64,000 bases of DNA from Streptomyces echinoruber. GTDB taxonomy: Bacteria > Actinomycetota > Actinomycetes > Streptomycetales > Streptomycetaceae. The notes under the pieces were generated by a model. That model was not told the origin of the DNA and searched no databases. It saw nothing but the letters and a program-made list of their open reading frames with translations. The translations under genes were made by a program, and so were the position numbers. The stretch spans positions 292,359-356,358 of the forward strand of contig NZ_BMWH01000003.1 of NCBI RefSeq assembly GCF_014651135.1. Direction: 5' to 3'. Shown here piece after piece: positions 55,418 to 64,000 of the stretch (the stretch's first letter is position 1; every line of letters starts with the position of its first letter).

Positions 55418-57082
55418 TCAGTTGACGTTGACCGCGCTCCAGGCCGCGGCCACCGCGTTGTACTCGGTGCTGCCGGAGCCGTACAGGGCCGCCGCCGCGT
55501 TCAGGGTCGCCGTGCGGGCGCCCTTGTAGTTCGTGGTCGACGTCATGTACGTGGTCAGCGCCTTGTACCAGATCTGCAGCGCCTTGGCGCGGCCGATGCC
55601 GGTGACGGTGGAGCCGTTGTAGGTGGGCGAGTTGTAGCTGACGCCGTTGATGGTCTTGGCGCCGCTGCCCTCGGAGAGCAGGTAGAAGAAGTGGTTGGCG
55701 ACGCCGGAGGAGTAGTGGACGTCCTTGTTGCCGACGGAGGAGGACCAGTAGTCGGCGGAGGCGCCGTCCTTGCTGGGCTTGTCCATGTAGCGCAGCGGGG
55801 TGCCGTCGCCGTTGATGTCGATCTTCTCACCGATCAGGTAGTCACCGGGGTCCGAGCTGTTGTTGGCGGAGAACTCCACGCCGGTGCCGAAGATGTCGCT
55901 GGTGGCCTCGTTCAGGCCGCCGGACTCGCCGGAGTAGTTCAGGCCGGCGGTGTTGGAGGTGACGCCGTGGCTCATCTCGTGGCCGGCCACGTCCAGCGAG
56001 GTCAGCGGGTGGGTGTTGCCGGAGCCGTCGCCGTAGGTCATGCAGAAGCAGTTGTCGTCCCAGAAGGCGTTGACGTAGGCGTTGCCGTAGTGGACGCGCG
56101 AGTAGGCCGCCTTGCCGTCGTTGCGGATGCCGTTGCGGCCGAAGGTGTTCTTGTAGAAGTCCCACGTCACCTGTGCGCCGTAGGCGGCGTCCGCGGCCGC
56201 GGTCTGGTCGGTGGAGGAGCTGGAGGCGACTCCGGTGCCCCAGACGTCGTCCGCGTCCGTGAACAGGGTGCCCGTGGACGAGCTGCTGCTGTGCTTGAGG
56301 TTGTACGTCTTGTGGCCGCCGCGGGTGGTGTCGTAGAGCTGGTACGTCGAGCCCGACAGGTAGGTGTTCAGGCCGACCGTGCCGGAGTACAGGGTCTTGC
56401 CGGTGCCGGTCTCGATGCCCTGGTACTCGTAGAGCTTCTTGCCGGTGGCGGCGTCGGTGATGACGTGCAGCTCGTTGGGGGTGCCGTCGTCCTGCAGGCC
56501 GCCGACGACGGTCTCGTAGGCGAGGACCGGCTTGCCGCTCGCGGCCCAGATCACCTTGCGCGGGGCGGAGTCGGCGGACGTCCGGTCCGAACCGGCGGCC
56601 TTCGCCGCGGTCAGCGCCTGCTTCTCGGCCTTGGCGGCGGTGATCTGCGGCTTGACGGAGGCGACCTTGACGGCGGCCTTCGTCGCCTTGGTGACCCCCT
56701 GGACGGCGCCGGAGGGCGCGGTGTGGACGATCAGGTCGCCGCCGAGGACGGGCAGGCCGGCGTAGGTGCGTTCGTAGCGGGTGTGCACCGTGCCGTCGGC
56801 GTCCTTCACGACGTCCTTGACGACCAGCTTCTCCTGCGTGCCGAGGCCTATGCGCCGGGCGGTGTCTGTGGTGTCGGCCTGGGCCTTGTGGATCAGGGTG
56901 GTGCGGGCCGCGGCGGACAGCGCGGTCGGTGCGGCGGCGAGGGGGGTGCGGCCGGCGGTGTCCGAGGCGGTGGGCTGGGCGGAGGCGCTGGTGGTGAGGC
57001 CGGTGGTGAGGAGGGCTCCGGCGGCGACCGCGGTGGCGATGGCCAGGGTGGTGCGCCTGTGACGCGCGTAGCGGGGAGTCAC
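55418..57082 (-). CDS. Secreted M4 (thermolysin-type) zinc metalloprotease
   Basis: The 554-residue preproprotein has a signal peptide (about 1-30, TTLAIATAVAAGALLTTGLT), an FTP/PepSY-like propeptide (about 50-200, GLPVLGGDLIVHTAPSGAVQ) and the M4 catalytic domain: HEMSHGVTSN with zinc ligands and catalytic Glu, GGLNEATSDIFG with the third ligand, and the GVANHFFYLLSEGSG region. No C-terminal P domain is present, unlike the upstream paralogue. The GTG at 57080-57082 follows GAAGGAGC. A 230-bp gap separates it from the paralogue, so it has its own promoter. Confidence 0.93.
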   Translation of the reverse strand: MTPRYARHRRTTLAIATAVAAGALLTTGLTTSASAQPTASDTAGRTPLAAAPTALSAAARTTLIHKAQADTTDTARRIGLGTQEKLVVKDVVKDADGTVHTRYERTYAGLPVLGGDLIVHTAPSGAVQGVTKATKAAVKVASVKPQITAAKAEKQALTAAKAAGSDRTSADSAPRKVIWAASGKPVLAYETVVGGLQDDGTPNELHVITDAATGKKLYEYQGIETGTGKTLYSGTVGLNTYLSGSTYQLYDTTRGGHKTYNLKHSSSSSTGTLFTDADDVWGTGVASSSSTDQTAAADAAYGAQVTWDFYKNTFGRNGIRNDGKAAYSRVHYGNAYVNAFWDDNCFCMTYGDGSGNTHPLTSLDVAGHEMSHGVTSNTAGLNYSGESGGLNEATSDIFGTGVEFSANNSSDPGDYLIGEKIDINGDGTPLRYMDKPSKDGASADYWSSSVGNKDVHYSSGVANHFFYLLSEGSGAKTINGVSYNSPTYNGSTVTGIGRAKALQIWYKALTTYMTSTTNYKGARTATLNAAAALYGSGSTEYNAVAAAWSAVNVN

Positions 57083-57312
57083 ACAAGCTCCTTCGGTGGG
57101 GGATTCCGGGCGGCCGTGGGGCAACCGTCCGGATCGTTGGTGAAGTTGCGGTGCATGTGCGGCGGCGCAGGAAGAGTGACACTCAGGACGCGTACATGTC
57201 ATTCCCCTGACGTGATGTTGGCTCAAAATCGACTGCCGGATGAACGTTGCGTGCGTGTAAACGGCCCGGCCCCGGCGGGCGTCCCGGGGCCGGGCCGGCC
57301 GGTTCGCCCGGC

Positions 57313-59373
57313 TTACGGGAAGGTCAGCTTCCAGCCGTCGAGGTACCCGGTGTCGTACGTCGCCTGGTCCTGCACCCGCAGCTTCCAGGTGCCGTTGGCG
57401 GGCTCCGAGGAGGCGTTGACCGTGTACGTGGCGTGCACGTCGTCCGCGGAGTCGGTGGAGCTGAAGTTCTTCAGCCGGTACGCCGTGCCCGACGGCCCGA
57501 CGAGGTCGATCACCAGGTCGCCGCGCCAGGTGTGCACGATGTCGACCGTGACCTGGAGGTTGGACGGGGCGTTGCCGGTGCGTCCGGAGACGGTGATGGA
57601 CGAGGTGACCGCCGGGCCGTTGTCCGGGATCGACACATCGGCGGTGCTCTCGTACGTGGTCCCGGTCCCGCCGCCCCCGGAGCGCGAGCCGACGTTCACC
57701 GCGGCCCACGCGTCCTGCACCGCCTTGTACTCGGCGCTGGAGGTGCCGTACAGCTCGCCGGCCGCTGCCAGCGTGCCGGTGCGGGCGCCGGCGTAGGTGG
57801 TGGTGGAGGTGAACTTCGTGGTCAGCGCCCGGTACCAGATCTGCAGCGCCTTGTCCCGGCCGATGCCGGTGACCGGAAGGCCGTCGTACGTCGGCGAGTT
57901 GTAGCTGACGCCGTTGATCACCTTCGTGCCGCTGCCCTCGGAGAGCAGGTAGAAGAAGTGGTTGGCGACGCCGGAGGAGTAGTGGACGTCCTTGTTGCCG
58001 ACGGAGGAGGACCAGTAGTCGGCGGAGGCGCCGTCCTTGCTGGGCTTGTCCATGTAGCGCAGCGGGGTGCCGTCGCCGTTGATGTCGATCTTCTCGCCGA
58101 TCAGGTAGTCGCCCGGGTCGGCGGCGTTGTTGGCGGAGAACTCCACGCCGGTGCCGAAGATGTCGCTGGTGGCCTCGTTCAACCCGCCTGATTCACCGGA
58201 GTAGTTCAGGCCGGCGGTGTTGGAGGTGACGCCGTGGCTCATCTCGTGGCCGGCCACGTCCAGCGAGGTCAGCGGATCGGCGTTGCCGGAGCCGTCGCCG
58301 TAGGTCATGCAGAAGCAGTTGTCGTCCCAGAAGGCGTTGACGTAGGCGTTGCCGTAGTGGACGCGCGAGTAGGCCGCCTTGCCGTCGTTGCGGATGCCGT
58401 TGCGGCCGAAGGTGTTCTTGTAGAAGTCCCACGTCACCGCGGCGCCGTAGTGCGCGTCCGCGCCGGCGGTCGCCGCGTTGGAGTTGGTGCCGTCGCCCCA
58501 GGTGTCACTGGACTGGGAGAACAGCGTGCCGGTGCCCGAGGTGCCGTGGTTGAGGTTGTACGTCCTGTGGCCGCCGCGCGCGCCGTCGTTGAGCGTGTAC
58601 GTCGAGCCCGACAGGGTCGTGGTGAGCGGCACCTGGCCGCTGTAGCGGGTGTTGCCGACGCCGGTCTCGACGCCCTGGTAGCGGTAGAGCTCCTTGCCGG
58701 TGGTGGCGTCGGTGATGACGTGCAGCTCGTTGGGGGTGCCGTCGTCCTGCAGGCCGCCGATGACGGTCTCGTGAGCGAGGACCGGCTTGCCGCCCGCCGC
58801 CCAGATCACCTTGCGCGCGCCGTCCGCCGCGGACCGGGTGCCGCCCAGCGCCCTGGCCTGCCGCACGGCCTGCCGCTCGGCGGCCGCGCCGGACACGCGG
58901 GGGGTGAGGGTGGGCACCTTCAGGGCGGCCTTGACCGCCTTGACGACGCGCTCGGTCCGCCCCGACTTGGCGGTGTCGACGATCAGGTCGCCGCCGAGGA
59001 CGGGCAGGCCGGCGTAGGTGCGTTCGTAGCGGGTGTGCAGGGTGCCGTCGGCGTCCTTCACGACGTCCTTGACGACCAGCTTCTCCTGCGCGCCCAGGCC
59101 GAGGTCGTGGGCCGTGCGCGCCTTCGTCGCCTCCGCGTCGCGCAGCAGCTCGGCGCGCTGCGAGGGGGTCAGCTTGACGGCCCGGTGGGCCGGGTCGGCG
59201 TGGCCCGGGACCGGCCGGGCGGGGGCGGCGCTCGCGGCGCCCGTCTGGACGGCGGCGGCGATCAGCGCGGCGACGCCGGCCAGGGCGACGCCGGCGGCGC
59301 GGCGGCGGGGGGCGGGGGAGGCGGATCTGCCGGAGAGGGTGCGTCTGCCTGCGGAAGTGCTTCTGCTCACCAC
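57313..59373 (-). CDS. Secreted M4 zinc metalloprotease with C-terminal P domain
   Basis: The 686-residue preproprotein has a signal peptide (about 25-50), a propeptide (to about 215), the M4 catalytic domain (HEMSHGVTSN, GGLNEATSDIFGTG), a Gly-rich linker (GSRSGGGGTGTT) and a P/Homo B domain (about 560-686: VTVDIVHTWRGDLVIDLVGP, ending GYLDGWKLTF). P domains stabilise or target secreted proteases. Two tandem GTG codons (59373 and 59370) follow GAAGGAG, and either may start. Catalytic-domain DNA is nearly identical to that of 55418-57082, while propeptide and tail differ. Confidence 0.93.
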   Translation of the reverse strand: MVSRSTSAGRRTLSGRSASPAPRRRAAGVALAGVAALIAAAVQTGAASAAPARPVPGHADPAHRAVKLTPSQRAELLRDAEATKARTAHDLGLGAQEKLVVKDVVKDADGTLHTRYERTYAGLPVLGGDLIVDTAKSGRTERVVKAVKAALKVPTLTPRVSGAAAERQAVRQARALGGTRSAADGARKVIWAAGGKPVLAHETVIGGLQDDGTPNELHVITDATTGKELYRYQGVETGVGNTRYSGQVPLTTTLSGSTYTLNDGARGGHRTYNLNHGTSGTGTLFSQSSDTWGDGTNSNAATAGADAHYGAAVTWDFYKNTFGRNGIRNDGKAAYSRVHYGNAYVNAFWDDNCFCMTYGDGSGNADPLTSLDVAGHEMSHGVTSNTAGLNYSGESGGLNEATSDIFGTGVEFSANNAADPGDYLIGEKIDINGDGTPLRYMDKPSKDGASADYWSSSVGNKDVHYSSGVANHFFYLLSEGSGTKVINGVSYNSPTYDGLPVTGIGRDKALQIWYRALTTKFTSTTTYAGARTGTLAAAGELYGTSSAEYKAVQDAWAAVNVGSRSGGGGTGTTYESTADVSIPDNGPAVTSSITVSGRTGNAPSNLQVTVDIVHTWRGDLVIDLVGPSGTAYRLKNFSSTDSADDVHATYTVNASSEPANGTWKLRVQDQATYDTGYLDGWKLTFP

Positions 59374-59808
59374 TGACTCCTTCTGCGCGGCCGCGGGACA
59401 CGCGGCCAGGGGAGATCCGGACGGCGGGGTGTCCGTCCGGGCAGAACGGGGTGGAACAGGTGCGGATGCCGGCCGGCCACAGCGATGGAGCTGTGCAGGT
59501 GCTGTGGGGTTGCTGTGGTGGGGCCGTGGGAAGGGTCGCAGGGGATCCCGCTTTCTGTCAGGAGCGCGTCAGAAATTTGGCTGGAAATCGTTCGTTGACC
59601 GGTTGTTCATGTTCGCTATGCGGACTGTTGGCCGCGGCGCCACCGTCCGGCGCGCCCGGATCTCCACGGGCGTCGATCGCGTCCCCGCAGTCGTCGATCG
59701 CGCCCCCGCCGACGCCGATCACGTCTCCGCAGGCATCGGTAGCGTCTCCGCAGACGCCGATCACATCCCCGCAGGCGCGGCGCACGCCGCCGCCCCCCCG
59801 GCGCGCGC
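59374..59808. other. Intergenic region with promoter of the P-domain protease and a degenerate repeat
   Basis: The left half is the leader of the protease gene, with AT-richer sequence around 59560-59620 that may be its promoter. The right part (59672-59785) holds degenerate 18-24-bp repeats around GATCACGTCTCCGCAG. They could be read as an extension on the minus strand of the ABC gene's end, but the transporter's stop is at 59809. No gene is seen. Confidence 0.5.
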
Positions 59809-61704
59809 TTACGCCAGGCTGTCCCGCCAGGCCCGGTGCAGCTCGGCGAACCGGCCCGTGCCGGCGACGAGTTCGGCCGGAGTGCCGTCCTCCACGACGC
59901 GGCCGTGCTCCATCACCAGCACCCGGTCGGCGATCTCCACCGTGGACAGCCGGTGGGCGATGACGACGGCGGTACGGCCCTTCAGGACCGTCTCCATGGC
60001 GCGCTGCACGGCCCGTTCGCCGGGGATGTCGAGGGAGCTGGTGGCCTCGTCGAGGACGAGGACACCGGGATCGGCGAGCAAGGCTCTTGCGAACGCGACG
60101 AGTTGGCGCTGTCCGGCGGAGATGCGGCCGCCGCGCTTGCGGACGTCGGTGTCGTAGCCCTCGGGCAGGGAGGTGATGAAGTCGTGGGCGCCGATGGCCT
60201 TGGCGGCCCGCTCGATCTCCTCGCGGGACGCGTCCGGGCGGCCGATGGCGATGTTCTCGGCGACGGTGCCGGAGAACAGGAACGCCTCCTGCGTCACCAT
60301 CACCACCCCGCGCCGCAACTCGGCCGTGGCCAGGTCGCGCAGGTCGACGCCGTCCAGCAGGACCCGGCCCTCGGTGGGGTCGTAGAAGCGGGCGAGCAGC
60401 TTGGCCAGCGTCGACTTGCCGGCGCCGGTGGAGCCGACCACCGCGACGGTCTGCCCGGCGGGCAGGGTCAGGTCGAAGCGCGGCAGGACCTCGCCGCCGG
60501 TGCGGTAGGCGAAGCGGACGCCGTCGAAGACGACCTCGCGGCCGGGGTGCTCGGAGGCGAGCGGCGGCAGCGGCCGGGGAACCGGCGGCTCGGGCACCGA
60601 CGGGGTCTGGGCGAGCAGGCCGGCGATCTTCTCCAGGGAGGCGGCCGCCGACTGGTAGGAGTTGAGGAACATGCCGAGCCGGTCGATCGGGTCGTACAGG
60701 CGGCGCAGGTAGAGCACCGCGGCCGCCAGCACGCCCAGCTCCAGCGACCCGGCCGCGACCCGGTGGGCGCCCCACAGCACGATCCCGGCGACGGCGGTGT
60801 TGGCGACCGTGCGGGAGCCGACGACGTAGCGGGCCATCTCCAGCATGCCGTCGCCGTTGACGCGTTCGTGACGCCGGTTCAGGGCGCGGAACTCGGCGTC
60901 GTTGGCGGCCTCGCGGCGAAAAGCGCGCACCGGGCGGATGCCGTTCATCGTCTCCACGAACTTCACGATCACCGCCGCGATCGCCGTGGACCGGGCGCGG
61001 AACACCCGCCCCGCGCGCCGCCGGTAGCGCCGCACCAGCAGGTACAGCGGCGCGAACGAGGCCACCGCCACCGCGCCCAGGCCGAGATCCAGCCACATCA
61101 GCATCGCCGTGATGTACACGCACGACAGCAGGACCATCACCAGCTCCTGCAGCCCGTCGTCGAGGAGTTCGCGCAGCGACTCCACGTCCGTGGTGGAGCG
61201 GGAGATGAGCCGGCCGGAGGTGTAGCGCTCGTGGAAGTCGACGCTGAGCGCCTGCGCGTGGCGGAAGATGCGGCCGCGCAGGTCCAGCAGCACGTCCTGG
61301 CTGACCCGCGCCGAGGTGACCACGAACGCCGACTGCAGGGCGCCGGAGGCGAGCGCGCACAGCAGGTAGCCGGCCGCCACCGCGATCAGCGGGCCCCGGT
61401 CGTGGCGGTCGCGCAGGGCGGGCACGGCGTGGTCGATGGCGTAGGCCACCAGCAGCGGGCCGGTCTGCACGGCCGCCTGCTGGAGCAGCAGCAGGAGGGT
61501 GGTGACGGCGACGCGCGCCCGCAGCGGCGCCAGCAGGGAGCGCAGCAGGCCGGCGGTGGCGCCGGGCGGCGTGGGCAGGACGTCGCGGTCGAAGGGGTCG
61601 CCGGTGTCGCGGGGCGGCTCCGGCGCGCGGCCGGCGGCGGGGGCGGGCGGCGGGGAGGTCCCCTGCCCGGGTGCGTCCGACAGGTCGGGGGAGGGCGCGG
61701 TCAT
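59809..61704 (-). CDS. ABC exporter half-transporter, catalytically complete NBD
   Basis: The 631-residue protein fuses a six-helix exporter membrane domain (about 60-350) to an ATPase domain. Walker A is [15 protein letters not shown], the signature is the altered [15 protein letters not shown], and Walker B is [12 protein letters not shown] with the catalytic Glu intact, followed by the H-loop His in [11 protein letters not shown]. The ATG overlaps the upstream half-transporter by 4 bp (61701-61704), so they form a heterodimeric multidrug or lipid exporter. The substrate is unknown. Confidence 0.92.
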   Translation of the reverse strand: MTAPSPDLSDAPGQGTSPPPAPAAGRAPEPPRDTGDPFDRDVLPTPPGATAGLLRSLLAPLRARVAVTTLLLLLQQAAVQTGPLLVAYAIDHAVPALRDRHDRGPLIAVAAGYLLCALASGALQSAFVVTSARVSQDVLLDLRGRIFRHAQALSVDFHERYTSGRLISRSTTDVESLRELLDDGLQELVMVLLSCVYITAMLMWLDLGLGAVAVASFAPLYLLVRRYRRRAGRVFRARSTAIAAVIVKFVETMNGIRPVRAFRREAANDAEFRALNRRHERVNGDGMLEMARYVVGSRTVANTAVAGIVLWGAHRVAAGSLELGVLAAAVLYLRRLYDPIDRLGMFLNSYQSAAASLEKIAGLLAQTPSVPEPPVPRPLPPLASEHPGREVVFDGVRFAYRTGGEVLPRFDLTLPAGQTVAVVGSTGAGKSTLAKLLARFYDPTEGRVLLDGVDLRDLATAELRRGVVMVTQEAFLFSGTVAENIAIGRPDASREEIERAAKAIGAHDFITSLPEGYDTDVRKRGGRISAGQRQLVAFARALLADPGVLVLDEATSSLDIPGERAVQRAMETVLKGRTAVVIAHRLSTVEIADRVLVMEHGRVVEDGTPAELVAGTGRFAELHRAWRDSLA

Positions 61705-63635
61705 CGGGCGGCCTTCGGTTCTGCTCGGGCGTCGCCCGCCATCAGGTGGGCGTACTCGGCGTTGCTGCGCAGCAGTTCGTGATGGGTGCCGACGGCGGCG
61801 ATGCGGCCGCGGGAGAGCAGGGCGACGCGGTCGGCGAGCAGCACGGTGGACGGGCGGTGCGCCACGATCAGCGCCGTGGTGCCGGCGAGGACCTGCCGCA
61901 GCGCGGCCTCCACGGCGGCCTCCGTGTGCACGTCCAGCGCGGACAGCGGGTCGTCCAGGACCAGGAAGCGGGGCCTGCCCACCACCGCCCGGGCCAGCGC
62001 CAGCCGCTGCCGCTGCCCGCCGGACAGGCTCAGTCCCTGCTCGCCGACCTGCGTGTCCGTGCCCTGCGGCAGCGCGTGCGCGAAGTCCGCCTGCGCCACG
62101 GCCAGCGCCCGGTGCAGCTCGGCCTCGCCGGCGTCCTCGGGCGCGCCCATGAGCACGTTGTCGGCGACGCTCGCCGAGAACAGCGTCGGCTCCTCGAACG
62201 CGACGGCGACCCGGGCGCGCAGCTCCCGGCGGGACAGGCGCCGGATGTCGACGCCGTCGAGCGTGATGCGGCCCGCGGTCACCTCGTACAGGCGGGGGAC
62301 GAGCGCGGTGAGCGTCGTCTTGCCGCTGCCGGTGGCGCCGACCAGGGCCATGGACTCGCCGGGGCGGATGTGCAGGTCGACGCCGTCCAGGACGGGCGGG
62401 GAGCCGGGGGGAGCGTCGGGGTAGCGGAAGCGGACGCCCTCGAAGCGCAGCCCCCCGTCCGCCTCGAAGCGCGGCCCCCCGTCCGCCTTGACGCGCGGCC
62501 TCCGGTCCGCCCCGAAGCGCGATCCCCCGTCCGCGCGGGCCGCCGGCCGCCCGTCGGCCGGGCCTGGCCCCTCCTGCGGATCAGCCTCCGGAGCCTCCCC
62601 CGGATCCGCCTTTGGAGCCTCTTCCGCATCCGCCTCCGGCTCCGCGTCCATCACCTCGAAGTACCGCTCCGTCGCCGTCGCCGCCTCCTGGCTCATCGCC
62701 AGCAGGAAGCCGATGGAGTCGACGGGCCAGCGCAGCGCCAGCGCGGTGGACAGGAACGCGACCAGCGTGCCGGCGGACAGCTCCCCGTCGGCCACCCGGA
62801 CGGCGCCCACCACCAGGGCCGCGCCCACGGCGACCTCCGGGAGGGTCACGATGACGCCCCAGATGGCCGCCAGCAGCCGCGCCTTGCGCAGCTCGGTGCC
62901 GCGCAGGGTGCGGGACAGCTCGCGGAAGGCGCGGGCCTGGCTGCGGTGGCGGCCGAAGCCCTTGACGACGCGGATGCCGAGGACGCTCTCCTCGACGACG
63001 GTGGTGAGGTCGCCGATCTGGTCCTGGGCGAGCCGGGCCGCGGCGGCGTACCGCTTCTCGAAGACGACGCAGGTGACCACGACGGGGACCGCCGGGCCGA
63101 GGACCACCAGCCCCAGCACCCAGTCCTGCGCCAGCATGATGATCACGCCGACGACGAGGGTGACCCCGTTGACCAGCAGGAACGTCAGCGGGAAGGCGAG
63201 GAACATGCGGAGCAGCATCAGGTCCGTGGTGCCCCGCGAGAGCAGCTGGCCGGACGCCCACCGGTCGTGGAAGGCCACCGGCAGCCGCTGCAGGTGCCGG
63301 TAGAGGGCGGCCCGCATCTTTGCCTCCACGCCCGCCAGGGGCCGCGCGACGAGCCACCGCCGCAGCCCGAACAGCAGGGCCTCCCCGAGCCCGAGGAGCA
63401 GCAGGTACAGCGCGCCGAGCCGGACGCCGGCCGGGTCGCGGTGGGCGATCGGGCCGTCCACCAGCCACTTCAGGACGAGCGGGATCACCAGCCCGGCGCA
63501 GGAGGCGACGATCGCCACGAGGGCGGCACCGAACAGCCGCAGCCGCACCGGCCGCACGTACGGCCACAGCCGCAGCAGCGTCCGCACGGCGGACCGGCCG
63601 GGGGCGTCCGGGGTGGTGGCACGTGTCGTGGGCAT
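61701..63635 (-). CDS. ABC exporter half-transporter, degenerate NBD
   Basis: The 644-residue protein has six membrane helices (about 25-320), an unusual low-complexity linker (about 335-395, EADAEEAPKADPGEAPEADP and ARADGGSRFGADRRP repeats) and an ATPase domain with VGATGSGKTTLTALV, the canonical signature LSGGQRQRLALARA and Walker B FLVLDDPLSALD. Asp replaces the catalytic Glu, as in the non-hydrolytic site of heterodimeric exporters. Together with the downstream partner it makes one asymmetric exporter. ATG 63633-63635 is the natural start. Confidence 0.92.
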   Translation of the reverse strand: MPTTRATTPDAPGRSAVRTLLRLWPYVRPVRLRLFGAALVAIVASCAGLVIPLVLKWLVDGPIAHRDPAGVRLGALYLLLLGLGEALLFGLRRWLVARPLAGVEAKMRAALYRHLQRLPVAFHDRWASGQLLSRGTTDLMLLRMFLAFPLTFLLVNGVTLVVGVIIMLAQDWVLGLVVLGPAVPVVVTCVVFEKRYAAAARLAQDQIGDLTTVVEESVLGIRVVKGFGRHRSQARAFRELSRTLRGTELRKARLLAAIWGVIVTLPEVAVGAALVVGAVRVADGELSAGTLVAFLSTALALRWPVDSIGFLLAMSQEAATATERYFEVMDAEPEADAEEAPKADPGEAPEADPQEGPGPADGRPAARADGGSRFGADRRPRVKADGGPRFEADGGLRFEGVRFRYPDAPPGSPPVLDGVDLHIRPGESMALVGATGSGKTTLTALVPRLYEVTAGRITLDGVDIRRLSRRELRARVAVAFEEPTLFSASVADNVLMGAPEDAGEAELHRALAVAQADFAHALPQGTDTQVGEQGLSLSGGQRQRLALARAVVGRPRFLVLDDPLSALDVHTEAAVEAALRQVLAGTTALIVAHRPSTVLLADRVALLSRGRIAAVGTHHELLRSNAEYAHLMAGDARAEPKAAR

Positions 63636-63876
63636 CAGGGGCGAGCCTACGGACCGGCACCCGCGACGCCCACCGAGTTTCGGCCCGGTCCGGCTCCTCC
63701 GCTGGTCCTACGACCCGCGGGCGCGCGGCCGTACCACCGCGGGCGCGCGCCCGTACCACCCCATCGGCCGGCCGGGTGATGCGCGGCCCGGCGGCGGCCC
63801 CGGAGACGGGCGGCCCCGGAGGCGGCGGTCCGGGAGAGGGCGGCCCCGGAGAGAGCGGCCCCGGCGGCGGAACCCG
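63636..63876. other. Intergenic region with short G/C repeats
   Basis: GCGGGCGCGCGNCCGTACCAC occurs twice near 63717-63760, and GGCGGCCCCGGAG-type units recur at 63785-63868. No gene is supported. The repeats may contribute to termination of the gene ending at 63877. Confidence 0.5.
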
Positions 63877-64000
63877 TCAGCCCGCCCGCAGCAGCAGCAC
63901 GGTCCGCTCCGGCACGGTGATCGCCGAGCCCGCGGGGTGCGTCACATCCGGCGGACCGGCCTGCTCCTCCCGGGCGGTGTCGACCACCACCTCGTACGAC
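63877..64000 (-). CDS. glgX: Glycogen debranching enzyme (GlgX-type), C-terminal end only
   Basis: The minus-strand frame reads SYEVVVDTAREEQAGPPDVT, then AGSAITVPERTVLLLRAG and a TGA. This is the C-terminal beta-sandwich end of GlgX/TreX-type isoamylase-like debranching enzymes, where the motif of the final strands is typically V-x-x-R-x-x-x-x-L-x. Only about 40 residues lie in the window. Its presence near glgP and glgB fits the glycogen cluster. Confidence 0.65.
   Translation of the reverse strand, partial: SYEVVVDTAREEQAGPPDVTHPAGSAITVPERTVLLLRAG

Overview
The window is high-GC actinobacterial DNA and almost certainly a Streptomyces chromosome. The evidence is the strong G/C bias at third codon positions, frequent GTG starts, many 4-bp ATGA/GTGA overlaps, and a gene order familiar from the S. 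coelicolor core: icmA, a thioredoxin-TPR gene, pyk, ackA, pta, pfkA, then a glycogen/trehalose cluster with glgB, pep2, treS, glgE and glgP. No tRNA, rRNA or CRISPR array was recognised.

Region by region. 0.3-9.3 kb: two MarR regulators, three tandem AIM24-family genes, an ACT-domain gene, two DUF3817 membrane genes, a thiamine-binding-type protein, isobutyryl-CoA mutase (icmA) with a striking palindrome at its start codon, a TetR regulator and a YbbN-like thioredoxin-TPR protein. 9.3-12.9 kb: a three-gene surface module (DUF6230, DUF6114, Ser/Ala/Pro-rich secreted protein) behind strong palindromes. 13-19.5 kb: central carbon metabolism, with pyk, ackA and pta on the minus strand and pfkA divergent, separated by a 16-bp tandem repeat array.

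19.5-31.8 kb is accessory DNA. It holds IS1380 and IS3 remnants, a decayed FxLD-type lanthipeptide locus (methyltransferase kept, LanC only a stub), a small secreted protein, a chimera of an IS3 fragment and a SLOG-like domain, and a DUF397/XRE-DUF5753/ATP-binding regulatory group. At its right side lies the most unusual element of the window. A nucleosidase/phosphorylase gene and an NB-ARC/TPR gene look like two frames of one STAND protein. Next to them are a divergent 4-TM membrane protein and a second NB-ARC/TPR protein. The TPR-coding parts of the two STAND genes form about 0.4-kb near-identical inverted repeats that enclose all N-terminal modules. This resembles an NTPase conflict or defence cassette whose sensor halves could be exchanged by inversion.

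31.7-43.5 kb: a CitA/DcuS-type two-component system divergent from a DctA-type dicarboxylate transporter; a TetR/MFS pair with a triple operator; a DUF2127 membrane protein; a MerR gene broken by a small palindromic element and followed by thioredoxin; and a HelD-type RNA-polymerase-associated helicase. 43.5-54.6 kb: the GlgE pathway. TreS and Pep2 feed maltose-1-phosphate to GlgE, GlgB branches the product and GlgP phosphorolyses it. Here GlgB carries a long histone-like Lys/Ala extension. 54.8-64 kb: a DUF1990 protein, two paralogous M4 metalloproteases sharing a near-identical catalytic core, a heterodimeric ABC exporter with one degenerate nucleotide site, and the 3' end of a glycogen-debranching gene at the window edge.

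All function calls come from reading motifs by eye. No database search was possible.
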